From NCBI GenBank assembly GCA_937872895.1, contig CALMUP010000008.1, forward strand, positions 392,319 to 456,318: a stretch of 64,000 bases of DNA, given 5' to 3'. The notes below the pieces were generated by a model that was not told where the DNA came from, searched no databases, and worked only from the letters and a program-made list of their open reading frames with translations. Below, piece by piece: positions 57,505 to 64,000 of the stretch (its first letter is position 1; each line of letters starts with the position of its first letter). Source of the stretch: an uncultured Verrucomicrobiota bacterium. Lineage in GTDB: Bacteria; Verrucomicrobiota; Kiritimatiellia; CAIVKH01. The translations under genes were made by a program, and so were the position numbers.

Positions 57505-58401
57505 ATGAAAACGTTTTCACCAACCATCCGGTCTTTGCTTAAGCGCGTTTCCATCCTTCTTGTAGTGCTAGCCGTTTTGCCCGGGTGCGTAAACCGCCTG
57601 TTTTATCAACCGAACCGCATCGAGTACCGCGCGCCCGATGCCTTCGGCGCACCGGTGCGCGAGGTGACCTTTGAAAGCTCCGATGGCACGAAGCTGCACG
57701 GCTGGTTTGCCTCCGCGACCACGACGAACGTGCTCGGCACCGTGGTCCATTTCCACGGCAACGCCCAGAACCTGACCGCCCACAGCACGTTCGTGGAATG
57801 GCTCCCGACCAACGGGTTCCACGTCTTCATGTTCGATTACCGCGGCTACGGGAAATCGGAAGGCCGCCCTTCGCGGCGCGGGCTGTTCGAGGACGGCGTA
57901 GCGGCCCTGCGGTATGTGCGCACGCTGCCCGAAGTGGACACCAACCGGATCGTCGTGCTCGGCCAGAGCCTCGGTGGCGCCACCGCACTCGCCGTGGCCG
58001 GCCGTCACCCCGATCTCGCCGGACAGGCCATGGTGATCGACTCCGCCTTCTATTCCTACCGTCGCATCGTGCGCGACAAGATCGCCGTGATCCCGCTGTT
58101 GTCCCTGCTGCGCGTGCCTCTTTCCTACCTGCTGATCACCGATGCCTACACGCCTTCGGCCACCCTCGGTGCGATCGCCCCGACCCCGATCCTGTACATC
58201 CATGGCACCCGCGATATGGTCATCCCGTTCCACCACGCCGAGTGGTTCCGTGACCACACCCCCGGTCCCAGCGATCTCCTGGTTATCGAAAACGGACGCC
58301 ACATCAGTGCGTTCCAGACCCAGCGCGCCGAGGCCATCCCGATCGTGATTTGCTTCATCACCAACGCCCTGGACGGCGTAACCATTCCGGATACCGAATG
58401 A
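57505..58401 (+). CDS. Alpha/beta hydrolase lipoprotein (BEM46-like)
   Basis: A 298-residue protein. An N-terminal lipoprotein signal ends in VLPGC (Cys28), so it should be lipid-anchored. The alpha/beta-hydrolase fold follows: VHFHGNAQNL (oxyanion), MFDYRGYGKSEG, the nucleophile Ser in VLGQSLGGATA, Asp in GTRDMVIPF and His in NGRHISAF. The substrate is unknown. ATG 57505 is chosen for the signal peptide; an earlier frame start at 57370 overlaps the divergent DUF3015 gene. The stop overlaps the glycosidase gene (ATGA). Confidence 0.88.
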   Translation: MKTFSPTIRSLLKRVSILLVVLAVLPGCVNRLFYQPNRIEYRAPDAFGAPVREVTFESSDGTKLHGWFASATTTNVLGTVVHFHGNAQNLTAHSTFVEWLPTNGFHVFMFDYRGYGKSEGRPSRRGLFEDGVAALRYVRTLPEVDTNRIVVLGQSLGGATALAVAGRHPDLAGQAMVIDSAFYSYRRIVRDKIAVIPLLSLLRVPLSYLLITDAYTPSATLGAIAPTPILYIHGTRDMVIPFHHAEWFRDHTPGPSDLLVIENGRHISAFQTQRAEAIPIVICFITNALDGVTIPDTE

Positions 58402-60794
58402 CCGTGCGTTTTCTCTTTACCCTGCTGACCCTGCTGGCCGGATTGGCCTTCGCCGCATCCGCCCCGGTGATCGATCCCTTCACCTACGCGTCCGACGCCG
58501 AGGCCGCGTCCGCTTGGCGCGCCATCGGCGAAGCACCGGTCCCGGCGGTTTCACCCGATGGCGGCGTCGTGTTCACCGTTCCGTTCGCCGACGGACGCGA
58601 CCGGGCCTACTGGGACCTGGAGGGAGCCTGGGATCTCTCATCGGCCAGCGGCTTCGTCCTCGACATCGACTGTCCCGACCCGCAGGCCATGCGATCGCTC
58701 TCCCTTTATTTCCGAAGCGGCAAAGGCTGGTACATCTGGAACCAGCCACTCTCGTCCGCCGGACGGCAAACCCTCTACCTCGCCCGCTCCGACTTCAGCA
58801 CCGAAGGCAATCCGTCCGGATGGGATGCCGTCGATTTGGTTCGCCTCTCGCCCTGGCGCGGTGCCGCCATCACCACCACCCTGACCCTGCACCACCTGGC
58901 CGCCCGGCGCGATGCCGTCTACCTGGTCACCGCGACCGACGGCTTGTCCGCTCCCGCCGAACGCAGCGTTTCCTCCCGCACCACCGAACGCATCAGCCGC
59001 TGGTTGAAAGCGTCCGGTGTTCCCCACTCCGCTGTGCCCGATACCGAACTCGCCCGCATCGCCGATGCCGCGTCACTGCTCGTTTTCCCCTATCAACCAC
59101 GCCTGCCCGAGGGAGCGATCGACACCCTGCGCGGCTTCACCGGGCGCGGCGGCAAGCTGATCGTCTTCTTCAGTCCCGACGAACAACTCGCCGATTTGAT
59201 GCAGGTAAGCCTCGGCACCGTGACCAACACCCGGGACATCGGCCGGTGGCGCGGCATGTCCTTCATCGAGCAATCGCCCCCCGGAGTCCCGCCCCGCATC
59301 CATCAGCAGTCATGGAGCATCGGACCCGCCCATCCGGCCACGACCAACGCCCGCACCATCGCGACCTGGGTGAATGCCGCCGGCGAGGCATCCGACGAAG
59401 CCGCCGTGATCGCCACCCCGCACGGATTCTGGGTCACGCATGTGCTGCTGGACGACGACAAGATCGCCAAGCAGCGTCTCGTGGCCGGACTCGTCGCCGA
59501 ACTGGTCCCCGATGCCTGGACCACCATCGCCGATCACATGGTGCGGCACGCCGGTCGCATCGACGGCTGGACCGACACCGCCGACGCGCTGCTGGGCCTG
59601 AACCTGCTGGCCGCCGAGCACCCGAACCGCGACACGATCCTCGCCTTCACCCGCCGGATCGGCATCCACGACCGGAGAATGAACGACCTCTACCGCGCCG
59701 GAAATTTCCGCGACGCCGTTATCCAGTCCCATGAACTGACCGACCTGCTCATCCGTACCTACGGCCTCGCCCAGACCGCCTCCCCGGGCGAATTCCGCGG
59801 CATCTGGGACCACGACGGGACCGGGTGGTATCCCGGCGACTGGGAGCGCACCGCCGCCCTGCTCCAGTCCAGCGGCATCAATGCCATCTTCATCAATTCC
59901 ACCTGGACCGGCCTCGCCCACTACCGGAGCGCCTACCTGCCCGACTCGTTCACCTTCCGGCACTACGGCGACCAACTCGCCGCCTGCCTGAAGGCCGCCC
60001 GCCCCCGGGGCCTCGAGGTCCATGCCTGGATCGTCTGCTGGAACATCGAGAACGCCCCCGCCGAATTCATCGCGCCGCTGCGCGGCACCGATCGCCTGCA
60101 ACAATCCAGCAGCGGCAACGAACGTCTCTGGCTGAATCCCGCCCATCCGGAAAACCGCACCCACCTCCTGAACGTCATCCGCGAGTTGCTCGAGAACTAC
60201 GAACTCGACGGCATCCACCTCGACTACATCCGCTATCCGGCCGCCGATGCCTGCTTCTCCCCCTACACCCGATCCGCCTTCGAGAGCGCCATCGGCACGA
60301 ACGTGATCGCGTGGCCCTCCGACGTGCTCGCCGGCGGCCCGCAGCGCAATGCCTTCATCCGCTGGCGTGCCGATACGATCACGTCCTTCGTGCGCGAAGT
60401 GCGCGACCTGATGAACCGGACAAAACCCGCCGTGCGCCTCTCCGCCGCCGTCTGGGGCGGGTATCCGCAGGTCATCTCCTCGATCGGCCAGGACTGGGGC
60501 GCGTGGATGAGCGAGGGCATGCTCGATTTCGTCTGCCCGATGAACTACGCGCAGGAGCTCGGCCGCTTCACCGCCTTGATCGATCAGCAGTTGCCCCTTC
60601 CCGGCGTTCGAGGCCGCATCTATCCCGGCATCGGCGTCACCGCGAACGAAAGCCAATTGCGCGGCGACGAGGTGGTCGAGCAGATCCTCGCCTTGCGCAA
60701 ACGCGATGTCGGCGGCTTCGTCCTGTACGACCTCAGCCAGTCCGTAGTGGACGATGTCCTGCCCACCCTGCGCATGGGTACAACCAAACCGTAA
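58398..60794 (+). CDS. Family 10 glycosyl-hydrolase-like (GHL10/DUF187) exported protein
   Basis: A 798-residue exported protein with a signal peptide (MTVRFLFTLLTLLAGLAFA). Residues about 20-180 look like a beta-sandwich/carbohydrate-binding region (VIDPFTYASDAEAASAW). Residues about 220-380 suggest a second, GATase-like domain. The C-terminal ~350 residues form the GHL10 barrel: FRGIWDHDGTGWYPGDWERT, YELDGIHLDYIRYP and DFVCPMNYAQ. GHL10 members are predicted glycoside hydrolases, but substrates are mostly unproven. It is coupled to the lipoprotein hydrolase upstream. Both should act on the outer face or in the periplasm. Confidence 0.82.
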   Translation: MTVRFLFTLLTLLAGLAFAASAPVIDPFTYASDAEAASAWRAIGEAPVPAVSPDGGVVFTVPFADGRDRAYWDLEGAWDLSSASGFVLDIDCPDPQAMRSLSLYFRSGKGWYIWNQPLSSAGRQTLYLARSDFSTEGNPSGWDAVDLVRLSPWRGAAITTTLTLHHLAARRDAVYLVTATDGLSAPAERSVSSRTTERISRWLKASGVPHSAVPDTELARIADAASLLVFPYQPRLPEGAIDTLRGFTGRGGKLIVFFSPDEQLADLMQVSLGTVTNTRDIGRWRGMSFIEQSPPGVPPRIHQQSWSIGPAHPATTNARTIATWVNAAGEASDEAAVIATPHGFWVTHVLLDDDKIAKQRLVAGLVAELVPDAWTTIADHMVRHAGRIDGWTDTADALLGLNLLAAEHPNRDTILAFTRRIGIHDRRMNDLYRAGNFRDAVIQSHELTDLLIRTYGLAQTASPGEFRGIWDHDGTGWYPGDWERTAALLQSSGINAIFINSTWTGLAHYRSAYLPDSFTFRHYGDQLAACLKAARPRGLEVHAWIVCWNIENAPAEFIAPLRGTDRLQQSSSGNERLWLNPAHPENRTHLLNVIRELLENYELDGIHLDYIRYPAADACFSPYTRSAFESAIGTNVIAWPSDVLAGGPQRNAFIRWRADTITSFVREVRDLMNRTKPAVRLSAAVWGGYPQVISSIGQDWGAWMSEGMLDFVCPMNYAQELGRFTALIDQQLPLPGVRGRIYPGIGVTANESQLRGDEVVEQILALRKRDVGGFVLYDLSQSVVDDVLPTLRMGTTKP

Positions 60795-60817
60795 GCGGCC
60801 GGGTTCTCATCCCTCGC

Positions 60818-60846
60818 TTTACAACCGGTTCGCGTCCAAGTACTAT
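60818..60846 (+). promoter_or_regulatory. Predicted sigma-70-type promoter for pyrH-frr
   Basis: TTTACA at 60818-60823, 17-bp spacer, TACTAT at 60841-60846. The expected start is near 60853, giving a ~23-nt leader with GAGGA before the pyrH ATG. Confidence 0.5.
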
Positions 60847-60875
60847 CCACGAAATTCCAACCCGTGAGGATCCGT

Positions 60876-61631
60876 ATGCCGGCGAAGAAAACCGCCCAGA
60901 AACCGCGTTACAAGCGCATCCTGCTGAAGTTGAGCGGGGAAGCGTTCCAGAACAAGGAAACCGGTGAAAGCCTTGATCCGGCCATCCTTGCCTCCATCTC
61001 GCGCCAGATCAAACGCGTGCGCGACCTTGGCGTGGAAGTCGCCATCGTGGTCGGCGGCGGCAACATCTTCCGCGGCCTGACCGGCGAAGGGTGCGGCGTG
61101 GACCGCACCACCGGCGACTACATGGGCATGCTCGCCACCGTCATCAACAGCCTCGCCCTGCAGTCCGCCCTGGAAACGAACGGCGTGCTGACCCGTGTCC
61201 TCAGCGCCATCAACATCTCCGCCGTGGCCGAACCGTTCATCCGCCGCCGCGCCATCCGCCACCTCGAGAAAGGCCGCGTCATCATCATCGGCGCCGGCAC
61301 CGGCAATCCCTACTTCACCACCGACAGCGCCGCCGCCCTGCGCGCCAGCGAGATCAATGCCGACGTGTTGCTGAAGGCCACCAAGGTGGACGGCATCTAC
61401 GATTGCGACCCGATGAAATACCCGAAGGCGCGCAAATTCGATCACATCAATTACCACCAGGCCCTGCGCGACCAGCTCAAGGTCATGGACGCCGCCGCCT
61501 TCTCGCTCTGCCAGGAAAACCACATCCCGATCCTCGTCTTCAACTTCTTCAAGGAAAACGAGATCATGCGCGCCGTGCTCGGCCAGAAGGTCGGCACGCT
61601 GGTCGATGGCGCGACCCCGCGCAAGGCCTGA
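60876..61631 (+). CDS. pyrH: UMP kinase
   Basis: A 251-residue amino-acid-kinase-fold enzyme that makes UDP from UMP and ATP. Motifs are YKRILLKLSGEAF, VVGGGNIFRG, DRTTGDYMGMLATVINSLAL, GAGTGNPYFTTDSAAALRA and KATKVDGIYDCDP. ATG 60876 has GAGGA seven bases upstream; the earlier in-frame GTG at 60864 is less likely. pyrH-frr is a common bacterial order; tsf and rpsB, often just upstream, are absent here. Confidence 0.96.
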   Translation: MPAKKTAQKPRYKRILLKLSGEAFQNKETGESLDPAILASISRQIKRVRDLGVEVAIVVGGGNIFRGLTGEGCGVDRTTGDYMGMLATVINSLALQSALETNGVLTRVLSAINISAVAEPFIRRRAIRHLEKGRVIIIGAGTGNPYFTTDSAAALRASEINADVLLKATKVDGIYDCDPMKYPKARKFDHINYHQALRDQLKVMDAAAFSLCQENHIPILVFNFFKENEIMRAVLGQKVGTLVDGATPRKA

Positions 61632-61653
61632 ACCCCAACAAGGAACACGAACC

Positions 61654-62217
61654 ATGGAATCCACCGACGACGTCCTCCTCGAAGCCGAAGACAAGATGAG
61701 CAAGTGCATCGAGCACCTGACCCATGAACTGTCCGGCCTGCGCACCGGCAAGGCCTCGCCCAGCCTCGTGGACAGCATCCAGGTCGAGTACTACGGCGCG
61801 ATGACCCGCCTGCGCGACATCGCCGGCATCAGCGTGCCTGAACCGCGCCTGATCGTCATCAACGCCTACGATCCCTCCGCACTGGCCGCGATCGACAAGG
61901 CCATCCTCGCCGCGAACATCGGCGTGACCCCGATCAACGACGGCCGCGTGATCCGCATCCCGATCCCGGAACTGAGCGAGGAGCGCCGCAAGGATCTCAT
62001 CAAGGTCGGCAAACGCATGAGCGAGGACGCCCGCATCGCCATCCGCAACGTGCGCCGTGACTCGAACGAAATGATCAAGGCGCTCCAGAAGAACAGCAAG
62101 ATCACCGAGGATGACCGCGACGCCGCAACCGAGGAGATCCAGAAATTGACCGACACCTACATCGGCAAGGTCGACGCCATGATCACCTCGAAGGAAAAGG
62201 ACATCATGGTGGTCTAG
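61654..62217 (+). CDS. frr: Ribosome recycling factor
   Basis: A 187-residue L-shaped factor that splits post-termination ribosomes with EF-G. Family signatures are ELSGLRTGKASPSLVDSIQVEYYG, IRIPIPELSEERRKDLIKVGKRM and IRNVRRDSNEMIK. AAGGA lies about 10 bases before ATG 61654. It is 22 bp after pyrH and ends at a long inverted repeat shared with the convergent mutY. Confidence 0.97.
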   Translation: MESTDDVLLEAEDKMSKCIEHLTHELSGLRTGKASPSLVDSIQVEYYGAMTRLRDIAGISVPEPRLIVINAYDPSALAAIDKAILAANIGVTPINDGRVIRIPIPELSEERRKDLIKVGKRMSEDARIAIRNVRRDSNEMIKALQKNSKITEDDRDAATEEIQKLTDTYIGKVDAMITSKEKDIMVV

Positions 62218-62247
62218 GCACGTTGTCCAACCCCTGGACCCGCACCG

Positions 62248-62280
62248 CGGCCGGTTTTCCAATCGCTGGACAACCGGCCG
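62248..62280. terminator. Long hairpin between convergent frr and mutY
   Basis: A 9-bp stem CGGCCGGTT/AACCGGCCG (62248-62256 with 62272-62280), extended inward by TCCA/TGGA. An upstream GTTGTCCA (62222-62229) can instead pair with TGGACAAC (62267-62274), so two folds compete. The T-run is weak (TTGTCGTT). It probably ends frr transcription. Confidence 0.55.
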
Positions 62281-62286
62281 TTGTCG

Positions 62287-63381
62287 TTAGAATACCGGCC
62301 ATTCGCCGTGCTTGAGCAGCGCGGCCAGGATCTTCTGGTCGGCCCGCGGCAGCGCATGGTCACCGATCCGCGCCACCGGCACCCACGCCCAGTCCGCGCA
62401 CCCCAGTGCCTTCGGTTTGCCGCGCTGCACCCGCACCCAGTATGCATGCAGATCCATCCGGAAATGGCTGAAGGTATGCCGTACCGTGACCAGGTGCGGA
62501 CCGACTTTCGTCCGCAAGCCAAGCTCCTCGTGCAACTCCCGGGCAATGCATTCGGGCAAAGTCTCGCCCGCCTCGACCCCGCCACCGGGAAACTCCCAGA
62601 GGCCGCCGAGCATCGACGTCTCCTTGCGCTGCGCGATCAGGACCTCGCCGCGGTCGTTGATGATCACCCCCGCCCCGACATCCCGGTGCGGCAGCTTCTT
62701 CTTCGGCACCCGCGTCGGAAAGTCCTCCGCACGCCCCTGCGCCGACGCCTGGCACACCTTCCGCAGCGGGCACACCAGGCACTGCGGCTTGGTCGGTGTG
62801 CACACCAGCGCCCCCAGTTCCATCATCGCCTCGTTGAACACCGCCGCCTTCCCGCGCGGCAGCACCGCATCCAGCGCCTCCTGCAACCGCCGCTTCACCG
62901 CCGGGGTGTTCGGCGCTCCCTCCTCGGCCAGCACCCTCGACATCACCCGGATGACATTGCCATCCAGCACCGCATGGTCGCGCCCGAACGCAAGGCTGGC
63001 GATGGCCGCCGCGGTGTAGGGACCGATCCCGGGAAGCTCGAGCAATCCCTCGTAGGTGTCCGGAAACGCCCCGCCACGCTGCTCGACGAGATGGCGCGCC
63101 GTGGCATGCGCCCGCTGGGCCCGGCTGTAGTAACCCAGCCCCTCCCACAGCTTCATCACCTCGTCCCGCCCGGCGGCGGCCAGCGCCCGCACGTCCGGGA
63201 ATCGCGCCATGAACCGCTCGTAATAACCGATCGCCTGGTCCACCCGGGTCTGCTGCAGCATCAACTCCGACACCCAGACCCGGTAGGCCGTGCGGTTGTG
63301 CCGCCACGGCAGATCGCGCCGGTGGCGGGTGAACCAGTCCGGTAGATCCTTCTGAAACACGCGCGCGCGGAGGTTGGCCAT
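62287..63381 (-). CDS. mutY: Adenine DNA glycosylase with C-terminal NUDIX-like domain
   Basis: A 364-residue repair enzyme that removes adenine opposite 8-oxoguanine. The catalytic Glu39 is in SELMLQQT, HhH motif ELPGIGPYTAAAIA at about 115-128, catalytic Asp140 in LDGNVIRV. Four cysteines (194, 201, 204, 210; spacing 6-2-5) bind the [4Fe-4S] cluster. The C-terminal domain keeps a full NUDIX box (GGVEAGETLPECIARELHEELG). Usual MutY C-domains have a degenerate box, so this one may be active. It follows the lipoprotein gene by 4 bp. Confidence 0.95.
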   Translation of the reverse strand: MANLRARVFQKDLPDWFTRHRRDLPWRHNRTAYRVWVSELMLQQTRVDQAIGYYERFMARFPDVRALAAAGRDEVMKLWEGLGYYSRAQRAHATARHLVEQRGGAFPDTYEGLLELPGIGPYTAAAIASLAFGRDHAVLDGNVIRVMSRVLAEEGAPNTPAVKRRLQEALDAVLPRGKAAVFNEAMMELGALVCTPTKPQCLVCPLRKVCQASAQGRAEDFPTRVPKKKLPHRDVGAGVIINDRGEVLIAQRKETSMLGGLWEFPGGGVEAGETLPECIARELHEELGLRTKVGPHLVTVRHTFSHFRMDLHAYWVRVQRGKPKALGCADWAWVPVARIGDHALPRADQKILAALLKHGEWPVF

Positions 63382-63385
63382 CGGC

Positions 63386-63892
63386 TTATTCCAGTTGCTT
63401 CTCGTGGTCGCGCACGCGGCGCAACGCCTGCTGGTTGCGCGTCTGGTCCAGCGAAGCCACCTCGGCCAGCTTCGTCAGCGTCGGAAGCTCCACCGTCATG
63501 TCGAGCACATCGACCTGCCAGGTGTAGGCCATCCGCTGCATCTGGTTCCGGTCATTGATCAGCACGAAGGAGAATGTGACCTCCTGCTTGTTCGAACCGC
63601 GCCGAATCGCCTCCCATCGCGGGAACAACATCTGTCCGCCCATCCTGGCAATCTCGCGGCGTAACCACGCATCGGTCGTTTCACCATCCTCCCCGACCTG
63701 GTGCTGCTTGACCCGTTCAATCACATCGTCGGTGGTCACCTTGTCGTTGGCACGGCGCAGCACCGACTCCCGCTGGGAACGGTTACGCTCCAACTCATCG
63801 AAGAATGCGCGATCCTCCATCGTGATGCGGTCACATCCGGATGCCAGGGCCAGACCGGAGGCAACGCACAGAATGAACCATCTCGAGATCAT
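63386..63892 (-). CDS. Predicted lipoprotein, function unknown
   Basis: A 168-residue protein with a lipoprotein signal (lipobox LASGC, Cys20). The rest is hydrophilic and helical (FFDELERNRSQRESVLRR, then VTTDDVIERVKQHQVG). I see no family. ATG 63892 is chosen for the signal; the reading frame continues upstream to the window edge without a lipoprotein-like start. A TATGGT lies 9 bases before the ATG. Cotranscribed with mutY. Confidence 0.6.
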   Translation of the reverse strand: MISRWFILCVASGLALASGCDRITMEDRAFFDELERNRSQRESVLRRANDKVTTDDVIERVKQHQVGEDGETTDAWLRREIARMGGQMLFPRWEAIRRGSNKQEVTFSFVLINDRNQMQRMAYTWQVDVLDMTVELPTLTKLAEVASLDQTRNQQALRRVRDHEKQLE

Positions 63893-63901
63893 GACCGCCG
63901 C

Positions 63902-63930
63902 ACCATACCTCACGGGAAGATTCCACGCAA
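63902..63930 (-). promoter_or_regulatory. Possible promoter close to the lipoprotein start
   Basis: Minus strand: TTGCGT at 63930-63925, 17-bp spacer, TATGGT at 63907-63902, 9 bases to the ATG at 63892. No Shine-Dalgarno at normal distance. Confidence 0.3.
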
Positions 63931-63962
63931 TTGATACACGCGGTTGATGTCGTGACTCTATG

Positions 63963-63998
63963 AAAATGTCCCCTTGCGGACTCGTTAGAAATGTCCCC
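63963..63998. mobile_element. Direct repeats resembling an insertion-sequence end
   Basis: AAATGTCCCC occurs twice, at 63964-63973 and 63989-63998, 25 bp apart, directly at the window edge. Tandem copies of GGGGACATTT spaced by two helical turns are typical of transposase-binding ends of some DDE elements (IS21-like). The element would extend rightwards beyond the window. Low certainty. Confidence 0.4.
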
Positions 63999-64000
63999 AT

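Overview
The window is about 64 kb of dense, GC-rich chromosome (roughly 60-63 % G+C by eye) from a Gram-negative bacterium. Outer-membrane and periplasmic features support this: a GspC-like protein, two lipoproteins, and a putative outer-membrane barrel ending in Phe. I see no rRNA, tRNA, CRISPR array or phage module. A C4 zinc-ribbon gene next to rnpB, the type II secretion/type IV pilus ATPases, sulfotransferase and family-10 glycosidase genes, and the generally PVC-like gene content make a Verrucomicrobiota/Kiritimatiellota-type organism my best guess. That assignment is inference only and was not tested by phylogeny.

Layout. 1-1.5 kb: end of a zinc-ribbon protein, RNase P RNA (rnpB) and a gspC-like gene. 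1.5-5.3 kb: rnr and glgA, whose start codons abut head to head. 5.4-12.1 kb: a leftward housekeeping operon trpA-manC-ruvX-truA-rpe-lepA-lepB. 12.4-20.8 kb: a methyltransferase, then a leftward block avtA - zinc-ribbon membrane protein - RNA pseudouridine synthase - gspE - pilT - pilB. 20.9-29.5 kb: proton-translocating transhydrogenase pntA/pntA2/pntB with pgl (NADPH economy), then a complete branched-chain amino-acid ABC transporter livKHMGF. 29.6-36.4 kb: a secreted endonuclease/phosphatase-fold protein, a nucleotide-sugar epimerase, a transglutaminase-like protein divergent from an RG/RD-rich protein, an aldose epimerase and a carboxymuconolactone-decarboxylase-family protein. 36.5-43.5 kb: cysJ-cysI-grpB running left, divergent from a sulfotransferase fusion and a glycosyltransferase. 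43.5-48.4 kb: antiporter/EIIA fusion - metG - msrB. 48.5-54.9 kb: an SDR/DUF2867 protein, a DnaJ-like chaperone, and an overlapping operon of cobalamin adenosyltransferase - murB - ferredoxin-NADP-reductase-like protein; then miaB and a small membrane protein. 54.9-57.3 kb: a DUF3015/DUF4105 pair. 57.5-62.2 kb: lipoprotein hydrolase, family-10 glycosidase, pyrH and frr. 62.3-63.9 kb: a lipoprotein and mutY. The last 40 bases carry repeats that look like the end of an insertion sequence.

Genome style. Genes inside operons overlap by ATGA, GTGA or TGATG. Five convergent pairs share or abut their stop codons, and a sixth pair (gspC/rnr) overlaps by 16 bp. Several genes without a Shine-Dalgarno sequence have a -10-like hexamer only 6-9 bases before the start codon, which suggests leaderless mRNAs. 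No novel multi-gene defence or mobile system is evident. The most interesting items are a terminator-like hairpin that begins directly after the DUF4105 start codon, the possible leaderless starts, the sulfotransferase fusion beside sulfite reductase, and the uncharacterised RG/RD-rich protein.
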